This document shows positions 1 through 7,200 of a DNA stretch of 15,295 bases, piece after piece; the first letter of the stretch is position 1; each line of letters opens with the position of its first letter. The stretch is from CAYJMQ01 sp964392415 (lineage in GTDB: Bacteria; Bdellovibrionota; JACOXK01; 2-02-FULL-40-11): positions 1 to 15,295 of the forward strand of contig CAYMPL010000048.1 in NCBI GenBank assembly GCA_964392415.1. The letters are read 5' to 3'. The notes below the pieces were generated by a model. That model made no database searches and was not told where the DNA came from. It was given only the letters and a program-made list of their open reading frames with translations. The translations under genes and the position numbers were made by a program.

Positions 1-32
1 ATTCCGCCACCGTGGCGTATCTACCGGGGGTA

Positions 33-61
33 TTTACTTTTCTTCCTCGTCATAGTATGAC
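33..61 (+). promoter_or_regulatory. Possible promoter of the peptide operon, overlapping a small dyad
   Basis: TTTACT (33-38) and TATGAC (56-61) each match 4 of 6 bases of the sigma-70 boxes and are 17 bases apart. The -10-like box lies in a perfect odd dyad, GTCATA-G-TATGAC (49-61), which could be an operator. Another perfect dyad, CGCCAC-C-GTGGCG, sits at 5-17. All three forward frames are open at base 1 and stop within 75 bases, so the tail of an upstream gene cannot be excluded. The box matches are weak. Confidence 0.25.
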
Positions 62-97
62 ACGGGGATCTTAACTGCAATCAGGAATATTTTCTTG

Positions 98-105
98 AAA
101 GGAGG
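98..105 (+). promoter_or_regulatory. Strong Shine-Dalgarno of the small peptide gene
   Basis: AAAGGAGG at 98-105 is close to a perfect anti-16S match and sits 4 bases before the ATG at 110. The four downstream genes have weak or no Shine-Dalgarno sequences, so the peptide should be by far the most efficiently translated product of the operon. This is the main reason for calling the 44-codon frame a real gene. Confidence 0.7.
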
Positions 106-109
106 AGAT

Positions 110-244
110 ATGAATAACGAGATTTTTTCAGAGGAAAAAAAGTATTTGATGACTTCTGAAAACAATATGCTCTGTCATGTGACGCAGCCCACTTTGTCAA
201 AAGAAGAGCAGGAAGAAATCGAATCGATTTTAGAAGTTGCCTGA
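110..244 (+). CDS. Small acidic peptide, candidate RiPP precursor
   Basis: A 44-codon frame starts at ATG 110 and stops at TGA 242-244. The product is very acidic. The N-terminal part (residues 1-15) contains EIFSEEKKYLM. The centre (16-28) is polar and holds the only cysteine and histidine (C22, H23), two asparagines (N18, N19) and the only proline (P27). The C-terminus (29-44) is Glu-rich and looks helical. No Cys/Ser/Thr-rich core, GG cleavage site or Nif11-like leader is visible, so it does not match a RiPP class I know. Its role is inferred from the strong ribosome binding site, the terminator-like hairpin after its stop, and the transferase, two oxygenases and exporter that follow. It could instead be a leader peptide controlling the operon. 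Conservation in relatives would settle whether it is coding. Confidence 0.6.
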   Translation: MNNEIFSEEKKYLMTSENNMLCHVTQPTLSKEEQEEIESILEVA

Positions 245-250
245 GTTTTA

Positions 251-281
251 AAAAGGGACCAGCATCCTACGGTCCCTTTTC
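251..281 (+). terminator. Perfect hairpin with short T tract, likely leaky terminator
   Basis: AAAAGGGACC (251-260) pairs perfectly with GGTCCCTTTT (271-280) around a 10-base loop. The core GGGACC/GGTCCC is flanked by an A run and a T run, the form of a rho-independent terminator. Only four Ts follow the GC core before CTGCCC, so partial read-through is likely. It sits between the peptide gene and the enzyme genes. Such placement is common in small-peptide operons, where it makes precursor mRNA exceed enzyme mRNA. Confidence 0.6.
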
Positions 282-301
282 TGCCCCCCTTTCCTATTGA
301 T

Positions 302-1489
302 ATGTTTTATTTCAATTCAGCTGAGCCGATTTTTAAGCGCGTGGGGGAAGATAATCCCCATTCTTTTGAATCTTATTTTTTGCCTCATAAAGTTTTTTCC
401 GGAAATTACTGGGATGAGTTTTCTTTACCTTCGTTGTTGTTGAGTTCGAGGCAAAGAATTTTGATGTTAGGTTTGGGAAAGGGGGCCGCCATTCGTCCTT
501 TTCTGGCGAGCGGGGCTGAGTGTGAAATCGTTACCGTTGACCATGATGAAGACACCATCGGCGCTGCCAAAGAGATATTTTCTTCTTTTTTTCCCCGCAT
601 CCTATTTGAGACGATCCATGCCGATGCCTTTGAGTATTTAAAAAGGAGATCCGAAAAGAAATTTGATATTGTCTGGGTCGATCTTTATTCGAAAGAAGGA
701 CATGTTGATCTCATTGCGGATCCTGGATTTTACGCCTTGCTTGAAGGGGTATTAAAGAGGAATGGGATTGTGGCGATCAATTCTCTGGGGCTTCCCCCTC
801 AATTGAATCCGATTGCGGCTGATACAACAACCCATCTTTCGCTTTATCATCTGAGCGGTCTGTTTAAGACCGTTGGCTTTCTCCCCTACAGAAGAAATTA
901 CACCCTCATGGCGACTCAAAAAGATCATTTTCCCAAGATCACGAGAGGTGATTTTCATCCAGATTTGAAGGAGGGGGATCGTCTGGTTTTAAACATTCAA
1001 AGATTAAGACTCGGTAAAATGAAATCTCCCTCTGTCATAAAACCGAGACCGGTGGTTGAGATACCTCTGTCATTTCAGGGGACGACCCTTCAAATGAGGG
1101 CGAGATGGCCTGAGTTTATTCACAAGCTTAATCACTTTGGTGAAGAAAAAATAAAATCCTGGAAGGGATTAAAGGAGGCCAAAGATCTCATTCCTTTCAT
1201 GCAAAATATCGATATGGCCAGGGAAACACTTCATGCGCTTCTTTTAGAAAGAAATGAAATGGCCATTATTTTTCCATTATTTTTATCGTCTCAAAAAATG
1301 GATTCGCATTTGCCCACAGAATGGTTTGTTCGATATTTTCTTCAATGCTGGACTTTAATTTACGAGGCTGATCCCGAAAATTTTATTCATTATTTCTTGC
1401 CTCATGTCGCGGCTTTGGTGATTTTCGAAGAAGAATTGCATCATAAAGATTTATCTCTTCTGTCAAAGATAGTGGAAAAACTCCAATGA
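302..1489 (+). CDS. Spermidine-synthase-like Rossmann transferase with unknown C-terminal domain
   Basis: The 395-residue product has a class I SAM-dependent methyltransferase / spermidine synthase fold at residues 50-170. Visible motifs are the glycine loop ILMLGLGKGA (53-62), the acidic strand end VTVDHDE (77-83), HADAFEYL (106-113) and FDIVWVDLYS (121-130), then LKRNGIVAINSLG. The HADAFEYL and FDIVWVD pattern is closest to the spermidine synthase family (PF01564-like), but the N-terminal beta domain is short. Either methyl or aminopropyl/carboxypropyl transfer is possible. Residues from about 230 to 395 form a helical, Trp/Phe-rich region I do not recognise, possibly for substrate binding. 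ATG 302 has no Shine-Dalgarno sequence. It lies in frame with the peptide gene, separated only by the TGA at 242. The 3' end overlaps the next gene by ATGA. Confidence 0.8.
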   Translation: MFYFNSAEPIFKRVGEDNPHSFESYFLPHKVFSGNYWDEFSLPSLLLSSRQRILMLGLGKGAAIRPFLASGAECEIVTVDHDEDTIGAAKEIFSSFFPRILFETIHADAFEYLKRRSEKKFDIVWVDLYSKEGHVDLIADPGFYALLEGVLKRNGIVAINSLGLPPQLNPIAADTTTHLSLYHLSGLFKTVGFLPYRRNYTLMATQKDHFPKITRGDFHPDLKEGDRLVLNIQRLRLGKMKSPSVIKPRPVVEIPLSFQGTTLQMRARWPEFIHKLNHFGEEKIKSWKGLKEAKDLIPFMQNIDMARETLHALLLERNEMAIIFPLFLSSQKMDSHLPTEWFVRYFLQCWTLIYEADPENFIHYFLPHVAALVIFEEELHHKDLSLLSKIVEKLQ

Positions 1490-2112
1490 AAGATATCATT
1501 GTTATAGATGATTTTTATGAAAATCCTTTGGGTGTCCGGGAGCTGGCCCTAAAAGCAAAATATTATCCGCCTCAAACGCTCAGTCCCAATTATGCGGGGA
1601 TGGAGAGTTATCACTGTTATTATACCGGTGCGCTCATTGAAAAATTCGAAAAGATCGTTGGGAACAAAATAAAAGTTGATTTGGGCAGAAACGTATTTGG
1701 ACGCTTTCGAAGCAGCGCTTCGATGCGTCCCCGGTCAACCCTTGTCCACATGGATGATGCGGAATGGAGCGCCGTCGTCTATCTTTCATTGGATGAAGAC
1801 TGTCAGGGAGGAACCACTTTCTATAAACATAAAGAAACAGAGCTTTTGGGTCATCCGGACACGGAGGGTCTTAAAAAGCTGGGACTTTGTTCTGCGGGAG
1901 AATTTGATGAAAAAATCGTGCGTCGGGATTCTCTCGACGAGTCGAAATGGGAAAGAGATGCTTTTGTTGCAATGAGGTTTAACAGGCTTCTTCTTTTTCG
2001 GGGATCAGAAAGATTTCATGGTTACCCGTTATTTGGCGGAAGTCCGGAAAAAGCAAGGCTTACCCAACTCTTCTTTTTTAACACGATGACACTTGGGAAA
2101 CAAAATAAATGA
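1486..2112 (+). CDS. DUF6445-like 2-oxoglutarate/Fe(II) oxygenase, copy 1
   Basis: The 208-residue protein has the layout of the DUF6445-type jelly-roll oxygenases. The N-terminus reads IDDFYENPLGVRELAL. The iron ligands appear to be H88-M-D90 and H178 (ERFHGY), and R191 in RLTQLFFF is placed to bind the 2-oxoglutarate carboxylate. The conserved core GGTTFYKHKETEL lies at 108-120. These are the residues of an active hydroxylase-type enzyme, so none is missing. Related enzymes hydroxylate amino acid side chains or small molecules. In this operon the likely substrate is the small peptide, by inference. The gene starts in an ATGA overlap with the transferase gene and ends in one with its paralogue, which implies translational coupling. 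The family name is recalled from motif resemblance, without a profile search. Confidence 0.8.
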   Translation: MKDIIVIDDFYENPLGVRELALKAKYYPPQTLSPNYAGMESYHCYYTGALIEKFEKIVGNKIKVDLGRNVFGRFRSSASMRPRSTLVHMDDAEWSAVVYLSLDEDCQGGTTFYKHKETELLGHPDTEGLKKLGLCSAGEFDEKIVRRDSLDESKWERDAFVAMRFNRLLLFRGSERFHGYPLFGGSPEKARLTQLFFFNTMTLGKQNK

Positions 2113-2723
2113 ATCGAAAGCTTTATGTTTCAGATAATTTTTATAGAGATCCCGGGGCGGTGAGAACCCTCGCGCTGAATGTTCATTACCAGGATGTGAC
2201 AAAACTTAATTATCCGGGTGAACAAAGCATTCACGCTTATGTTTCAAAGGGGGTTAAAGAGAAATTTGAGGCGATTCTCGGGAGGGAGATTGTTATCGAT
2301 GAAGATAGACTTACTTTTGGAAAATTCAGAGTCATGACTGATGATGATCGATCGTGGCTTAAAGTTCATGTCGATGGAATTGTCGATTGGTCGGGGGTGA
2401 TCTATTTAAATAATGATGACCAGCGTCAGGGAGGGACCGCTTTCTATAAACACAAGGAGACGGGGCTCGTCGGTCCTCCCTCCAAAGAAGAGATTCGAAA
2501 ACTGGGATTTAAAAATTATGATGAATTCGAAAAAGAGATTATTGGAAGGGATACGTTGGATGTTGAAAAGTGGGAACAGGTGATGTTTGTGGGGATGAGA
2601 TTCAACAGACTGGTCCTTTTTAAGGGGAATGAACTCTTTCACGCGCATACACATGCATTTGGGAAAGATATAGAGGATGGGAGACTGACTCAGAACTTCT
2701 TTTTTGACGAAAAAACATCATGA
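2109..2723 (+). CDS. DUF6445-like 2-oxoglutarate/Fe(II) oxygenase, copy 2
   Basis: The 204-residue protein aligns end to end with the preceding gene, sharing the FYxxPxxVRxLAL start, the core GGTAFYKHKETGLVG, MRFNRL(V/L)LF and RLTQxFFF. The predicted iron ligands are H87-V-D89 and H178 (LFHAH; H180 is a nearby alternative), and R192 is the expected 2-oxoglutarate arginine. Both copies therefore look catalytically competent. The sequences have diverged well beyond a recent duplication, mainly around residues 25-45 and 72-85 near the active-site entrance, which suggests different sites or steps. It overlaps both neighbours by ATGA. A heterodimer of the two copies is possible. Function on the peptide is inference from context. 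Confidence 0.8.
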   Translation: MNRKLYVSDNFYRDPGAVRTLALNVHYQDVTKLNYPGEQSIHAYVSKGVKEKFEAILGREIVIDEDRLTFGKFRVMTDDDRSWLKVHVDGIVDWSGVIYLNNDDQRQGGTAFYKHKETGLVGPPSKEEIRKLGFKNYDEFEKEIIGRDTLDVEKWEQVMFVGMRFNRLVLFKGNELFHAHTHAFGKDIEDGRLTQNFFFDEKTS

Positions 2724-3949
2724 AAACAGATTACAGTTTATATTTATCGAGATTTTTTGGGAGTTTTGGAAGCTGGGTGACTTACCTCGGTATTGCTCTT
2801 TTTGTTCAGGAAAAATATGGCAGCCATCATGTTCCGTGGACATTTCTTATTCAAACACTCCCTTCTTTTTTATTTTCGAATCTACTCTGCCGATTAATAA
2901 AAGATTGTTCATTGAAGAGGACTTTGATTGTTTCTCACCTCCTCATGGCATTGGGAATTTTTCTGTTATTCCTCTCGCCGGGGCTGGTGCAGATTTATAT
3001 CTATTTGATTGCGATCAGTCTTATCAGCGCGCTTGTGCTCCCTCTCTTGAACGAGGGGATTTCTCTCTGGTTTCGTGACGATAAACTTTCTGAAGTTCAT
3101 ACCAGATTGGGAGCTATCCAATCCTGCACGCTCATTTTTGCGCCGATGACGGGAGGAGTTCTAACAGTCTTTTTTGGGTATAATGCCCTCTTTCTCTTTA
3201 CGGCCGTCTGTTATCTTTCCGCTGTTTTTTTCCTTTTTTTTCTGAAAGGAGCGGCATACAGGGGCGCCCATGAAGAGAAAGACAATCAAAGGAGCGCTCT
3301 TAATTCTTCTTTATTTCAGGAATATTTAAAAGTGGCAGATAACCCCTCTTTGAAACGCATTGTCTTTATATGGTGGTTTTTGATGGCAGCCAATTTCCTT
3401 TTAAATGGGATTGAATTTGCGATATTCAAAGGGCAGGGACTCGGGGCGAAGGAAATTGGATTTGTTGTCGGCTGCTGGGGGATTGGGAATATTTTATCTT
3501 TTATGCTTTCTTCAGAAAAAATAAAAACGGTTTTTTTCAATATCAGGGTGTCTGCTTTTTTTCTTTTGATGAGCTTATCAGCTTTTATCTACCTAAAGGA
3601 TTTTACGATGATTTCTCTTTCCTTTGTCATGGCGGGCTTTTTTAATTCCCTCCTTTCAGGAAAAATCAGGGCTGAGATTCAAAAACAGCATGGAGCCGCA
3701 GCTCGCAGAGCCGCGGCTCGCAGAAATGATTCGCTCGGTCTGTGGGTATTTCTTCATCGAACGACAAGTCTCATTCAGATGGGGGTCTATGGACTCGTGG
3801 GGCTGATGCTCTCTCAATCTTCCGTTAATCTTGGGGGTTTTTCTTTAATGGCGGGTTGTCTGATTTTATTTTTGGGGACGTTCGGGTATAGCCTCAGACT
3901 GGAGAGGGAGAATGCTTGTTTTGAAGGTGTACAATTCACTAAGCCATGA
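2720..3949 (+). CDS. MFS exporter, 12 predicted helices
   Basis: The 409-residue membrane protein has about twelve hydrophobic segments in two halves and a charged cytoplasmic middle near residues 175-200 (KGAAYRGAHEEKDNQRS), typical of the major facilitator superfamily. The loop after helix 2 (CRLIKDCSLKRTL) is a degenerate form of the MFS motif A. The overall look is that of drug or siderophore exporters (MFS_1/MFS_3), so efflux across the inner membrane is the likely role. It is last in the operon and joined by ATGA to the oxygenase gene, with no Shine-Dalgarno of its own. It most likely exports the product or gives self-protection. Residues 326-335 are an odd tandem AAARR-AAARR in a cytoplasmic loop, encoded by a GC-rich 15-base duplication. 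Confidence 0.85.
   Translation: MKTDYSLYLSRFFGSFGSWVTYLGIALFVQEKYGSHHVPWTFLIQTLPSFLFSNLLCRLIKDCSLKRTLIVSHLLMALGIFLLFLSPGLVQIYIYLIAISLISALVLPLLNEGISLWFRDDKLSEVHTRLGAIQSCTLIFAPMTGGVLTVFFGYNALFLFTAVCYLSAVFFLFFLKGAAYRGAHEEKDNQRSALNSSLFQEYLKVADNPSLKRIVFIWWFLMAANFLLNGIEFAIFKGQGLGAKEIGFVVGCWGIGNILSFMLSSEKIKTVFFNIRVSAFFLLMSLSAFIYLKDFTMISLSFVMAGFFNSLLSGKIRAEIQKQHGAAARRAAARRNDSLGLWVFLHRTTSLIQMGVYGLVGLMLSQSSVNLGGFSLMAGCLILFLGTFGYSLRLERENACFEGVQFTKP
3695..3724 (+). repeat. In-frame 15-bp tandem duplication in the MFS gene
   Basis: GCCGCAGCTCGCAGA (3695-3709) is followed at once by GCCGCGGCTCGCAGA (3710-3724), with one mismatch. Each unit encodes AAARR. The block is much richer in GC than the gene around it. 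It contains the perfect palindrome GAGCCGCGGCTC (3708-3719), and GAGCCGC (3693-3699) can also pair with GCGGCTC (3713-3719). It adds ten residues to a cytoplasmic loop late in the transporter. Confidence 0.8.
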
Positions 3950-3983
3950 ATATTCTTAATAAAAAAATCTTTCCCCCACCCAA

Positions 3984-4016
3984 ACTGCTTTTAGAATCCA
4001 AAAAGTAGTCATTTTT
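3984..4016 (+). terminator. Probable terminator of the peptide operon
   Basis: ACTGCTTTT (3984-3992) pairs with AAAAGTAGT (4001-4009), nine pairs with one G-U, around an 8-base loop. CATTTTT follows. It lies 35 bases after the MFS stop. The stem is AT-rich, so its strength is uncertain. Confidence 0.4.
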
Positions 4017-4070
4017 AACGAAAATCTCATCATTTTTTCATCTTATTTTAAGAATATGAATATATAACTA

Positions 4071-4095
4071 TTTGAAATTACAAGTGTATTTCAAA
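4071..4095. promoter_or_regulatory. Inverted repeat upstream of the large-protein promoter
   Basis: TTTGAAAT (4071-4078) and ATTTCAAA (4088-4095) are perfect inverted arms. Inner ACA/TGT extends the stem with one unpaired T. The dyad ends 15 bases before the TTGGCA box at 4111, a natural operator or activator position. The region around it (4017-4110) is very AT-rich and shows nothing else I can name. Confidence 0.35.
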
Positions 4096-4110
4096 AACAA
4101 TTTTTTGAGT

Positions 4111-4139
4111 TTGGCATCCACTTTGCATTTTCTTATAGG
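4111..4139 (+). promoter_or_regulatory. Promoter of the 1135-residue protein, sigma-54 or sigma-70
   Basis: TTGGCATCCACTTTGCA (4111-4127) fits the sigma-54 -24/-12 consensus, with GG and GC exactly 10 bases apart. The same TTGGCA (5 of 6 to the -35 consensus) is also followed, 17 bases on, by TATAGG (4134-4139; 4 of 6 to the -10 consensus). The sequence cannot tell which reading is used. Under sigma-54 the start site would be near 4138, giving a leader of about 90 bases. Confidence 0.5.
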
Positions 4140-4159
4140 GTAGGGGGACTATCCAAAGT

Positions 4160-4205
4160 CCAAATTTCTGAAACAAGTTCAATTTGGGATAAGCCCCAAA
4201 TTTTT
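4160..4205 (+). promoter_or_regulatory. Leader with two mutually exclusive hairpins
   Basis: Arm B, AATTTGGG (4181-4188), can pair with arm C, CCCAAATT (4195-4202), forming an 8-bp hairpin with a 6-base loop followed by Ts. Its first seven bases can instead pair with arm A, CCAAATT (4160-4166). The B:C form resembles a weak terminator and A:B an antiterminator. The start codon is 26 bases after the last T. It is AT-rich, so chance is possible. Confidence 0.3.
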
Positions 4206-4230
4206 CAAAATTTTTAAGGTGTCGTTAAAA

Positions 4231-7200
4231 ATGAAGCTTAACATTCAAAAATGGATTGCTATGGCAACATGCATCGTCTATCTGGGGACATCTATCCCTT
4301 TTAGCGCCGTTGCAGACGATCTTAAAGATCCTGACCTCTTTAAAAAATTTCAGGAACTCAACGACGCCATTGTGAGCGCTGAAAATAGCGATACGGCCAT
4401 TCGTTCAGCCTATCCCCTGATTGAAAAATACAAACATACGCCTCAAATCTCTCAAGATACAAGATTTAACTCTTTAAGGCTCAATTTTGAAAAGGCAACG
4501 CTTATTCAGGGGCTTAGGGTCGCCGCGGGGAGTAAAGACAGGCGGCTGCTTCAGGCGATTTTAGACAAAGCCAATAAACTGGTTTCGGCTGCCGGCATCG
4601 ACCCAAAAGAGGCGGATGACATTCGAAAAAAGATCATCGACCCTCTAACCGGCGTCCTCGAGGTCGATAGAATCCTCGGATCAGCGGCATGTAAAAAGCA
4701 AGATAAGACGAAGGCCATATCGGAAGAATTTCAATCTGCCGTCCTTTCTCAATATACAGTCTGTTCCGGAAATCAGCTCAAAACCTCGAGCACGATCGAA
4801 AAATTGGGAAACCATGTCGATGAGATCATTCACAGTCCTAAAATCAAGGATTTGGTTGAAGAAGAAAGAACGGAAGAACTGAAACCTATTCTTAGAGTCT
4901 TCGCAGATCAGGTTTATCAAAAATCGAAAGAAAATCTCATCACCCTCTATTATCAAGTCTATCAAAAATACACCGGTGACATTCCAAAAGAGGGGACAGA
5001 GGCGATCAAGGCGGTCTCCCATTATGAGGCAAAATCGAATTCAAAATTAGAAAAAGAATTAGAATCTTTGGCTCAACATAATCCAACAGAAATAAAGAGA
5101 ATGATCGCCAGAGCAAAACTTTTTTATGATACCAGAAAGGGTTTAAAACGAATTGCGAAATACAACCATCAACTTGAAGAAGCTGGGCGTGATATCGCTA
5201 TTTCAGAGCGTCTGCGTGATGGTGTTTTCAGGAGAGAGAGGAATAGTGAACTCTATGAAGATGAGCCGGTGCATCTCTATCGGGGACGACAGTCCCCTTA
5301 TTCTTACGATGATGCCAGCGCCTTGCGTGGAGTAACACATTCGGACAGCATCGCCATTCAATCGGTCATGGAGGCGCTGAATGGGAGACCCGACTCCCCC
5401 CTTTATTTCAATGTGAAACTTGAAGAAACTCCCGTCTTTGAAAATCTGATGCGGGTTTGCATGGAAAAGAGATATGGAGCGAGATATGCCGATTGGGGAG
5501 ATTCTAAAAATCCATTCGTTCAATTCAAAGCAAAAGAGTGTGACTCCCTCATCCAAGACTTTTTTGGAAATTCTCAAAACTATACGTTTTTTTCGAAAGA
5601 GATGACGGATCAATTCTTAAAAGCCCTCGATATTGAGATGCGGAGGCATGGATTTAATCTAAGAAGAGAGGGCGAGGCGGTAAAAATCGTTACAGATCCA
5701 CACGTTCTCCCTGACTCCGTGAAAAATGCGTATCAGAGGGTGCGTATTCGTATAGGATCCCACGTTCTCACACCAGAGGAATTCGCTCAAACCCGATATG
5801 CGCAAAGAGCGGTCCAAAAAGAAGAGCTGATCCAGAAGATGACAGATGAAAATCCTCTCACGTGGGGGTGGGAGATTCGAAATCTCTATACGTATGGATT
5901 AAAACAGGGGTTCGATGAAAAATCGCTGCCGGATGAAAAACTGAATTATCTTCTCGACAAATATTACCGCTCTGTAAAAGCAACCATCAAAAAATTGGAT
6001 GAACTTCATTCTGGAGATCCCAGAGATTTTATCAAAAAAGCAATTCAAAACTATCCCTCGGTGATTGGGCAGGTTTTGGCTGAACATCCCGAAATGGCAT
6101 CCCTCGTTTGTGAACTCTCCAGCGAACTGTATGATGAAGAAAAACTTGAGAGAATTCGGGATACCGCGTTTACAGCGGTTGGAATAGCCATTGCTGGAGG
6201 CCTGGCATTGATGAGCGGTGGTCTCAGCCTCGCCGGGTTTGGAACTGCCGCGGCTATTGCGGGCGGAGCGGGTACAGCCGCTGGCGCTGGATTCTTTATT
6301 CGAAGCGCCATGAGAACGGCTGAAAAATTTGACGATGCCCGAATAGCAGAGCTCTTTTTAATCTCTGCTAATGAAGGGGATCCCGAAGAGGTGCGTGCAT
6401 TGATCGCCGATGCGCAAATGCAACTCATGTTTTCTGTCCTGGAGGGGGGCCTGACGGCTCTCGATGTGGGGCTCTTCTTCAAAGCGCTTCGTCAACTTCC
6501 GGCGCAGGATGCCAAAAAGGTTTTGGAAGAAATAAAAATGAACGGTCATCCTGATCACGAAGTGCGAAGGATCTCATCGCGGCCAGACGTGGTTGAAATT
6601 GCGCCTGTCGATCAGATAGAGCGTATTGAACACACACGCTTTTACCGACAGAATTCTCATCTTTTTGTTGATGAAAGAAAACCTCGCTCATTGGATGAGA
6701 TTACGGCTGATCTTTGGGATGAGGTTGAGAGGGGGAATGAGATTGCGAGGGGGAGGCAGCTTACGGATACCCCTATTTCTGTTTATCCTGAATTGGGAAT
6801 TCTTGATCGATCCATCCGTGATCTTCCTGTGGATGGTTTTAGGACTACTCCACCTCCTATTCGTCGTGAATTTGGTGTTGGCATTCCTTCTGATCTCCCC
6901 ATCAGTCCTCATTCACCCTTTAAATCTTATTCACCTTCTCATAAAACGCCTCTGGTTCCCAGAAGTAGTGGGGAAAGAAACCCACAGCCTAAAAGCTTAT
7001 CTGGCACAAATGGAAGGCAAGAAGTAGATTCACAAATTCCAGTTAGAATTGTTGCACCGAATGGCGAAATTGAGGGTGAAGGAACGTTGGTGCTCACAAA
7101 CGATATGGATGTCTGGCACCACCGGTCTACCGCTATGCCTCCCAATGGCGAACACCTGGCGTGGTATGAAGGCCGCGTTCGGACCGATGTTATGATGGAT

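Noticed and set aside
1..60. Tail of an upstream gene
   Set aside because: All three forward frames are open from base 1 for 17-24 codons, and none has recognisable features, so no choice can be supported.
242..280. TGA plus stem-loop as a selenocysteine codon with SECIS
   Set aside because: The hairpin has A- and T-rich flanks around a GC core, as a terminator does, and a peptide ending at TGA fits the strong ribosome binding site and small-precursor layout. Kept only as an alternative in the findings.
5270..5300. LYRG in the 1135-residue protein as an ADP-ribosyltransferase start motif
   Set aside because: No following STS or ExE motif at suitable spacing could be found, and the tetrapeptide alone is not evidence.
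6051..6482. Minus-strand 143-codon frame opposite the large exported gene
   Set aside because: It is Ala/Ser/Pro-rich and mirrors the Gly/Ala-rich segment of the real gene. No ribosome binding site was seen, so it is treated as an antisense shadow frame.
6718..6753. Two similar 18-base units (GATGAGGTTGAGAGGGGG / AATGAGATTGCGAGGGGG) in the large exported gene
   Set aside because: Several mismatches and no wider array. It is probably low-complexity Glu/Arg/Gly coding sequence.
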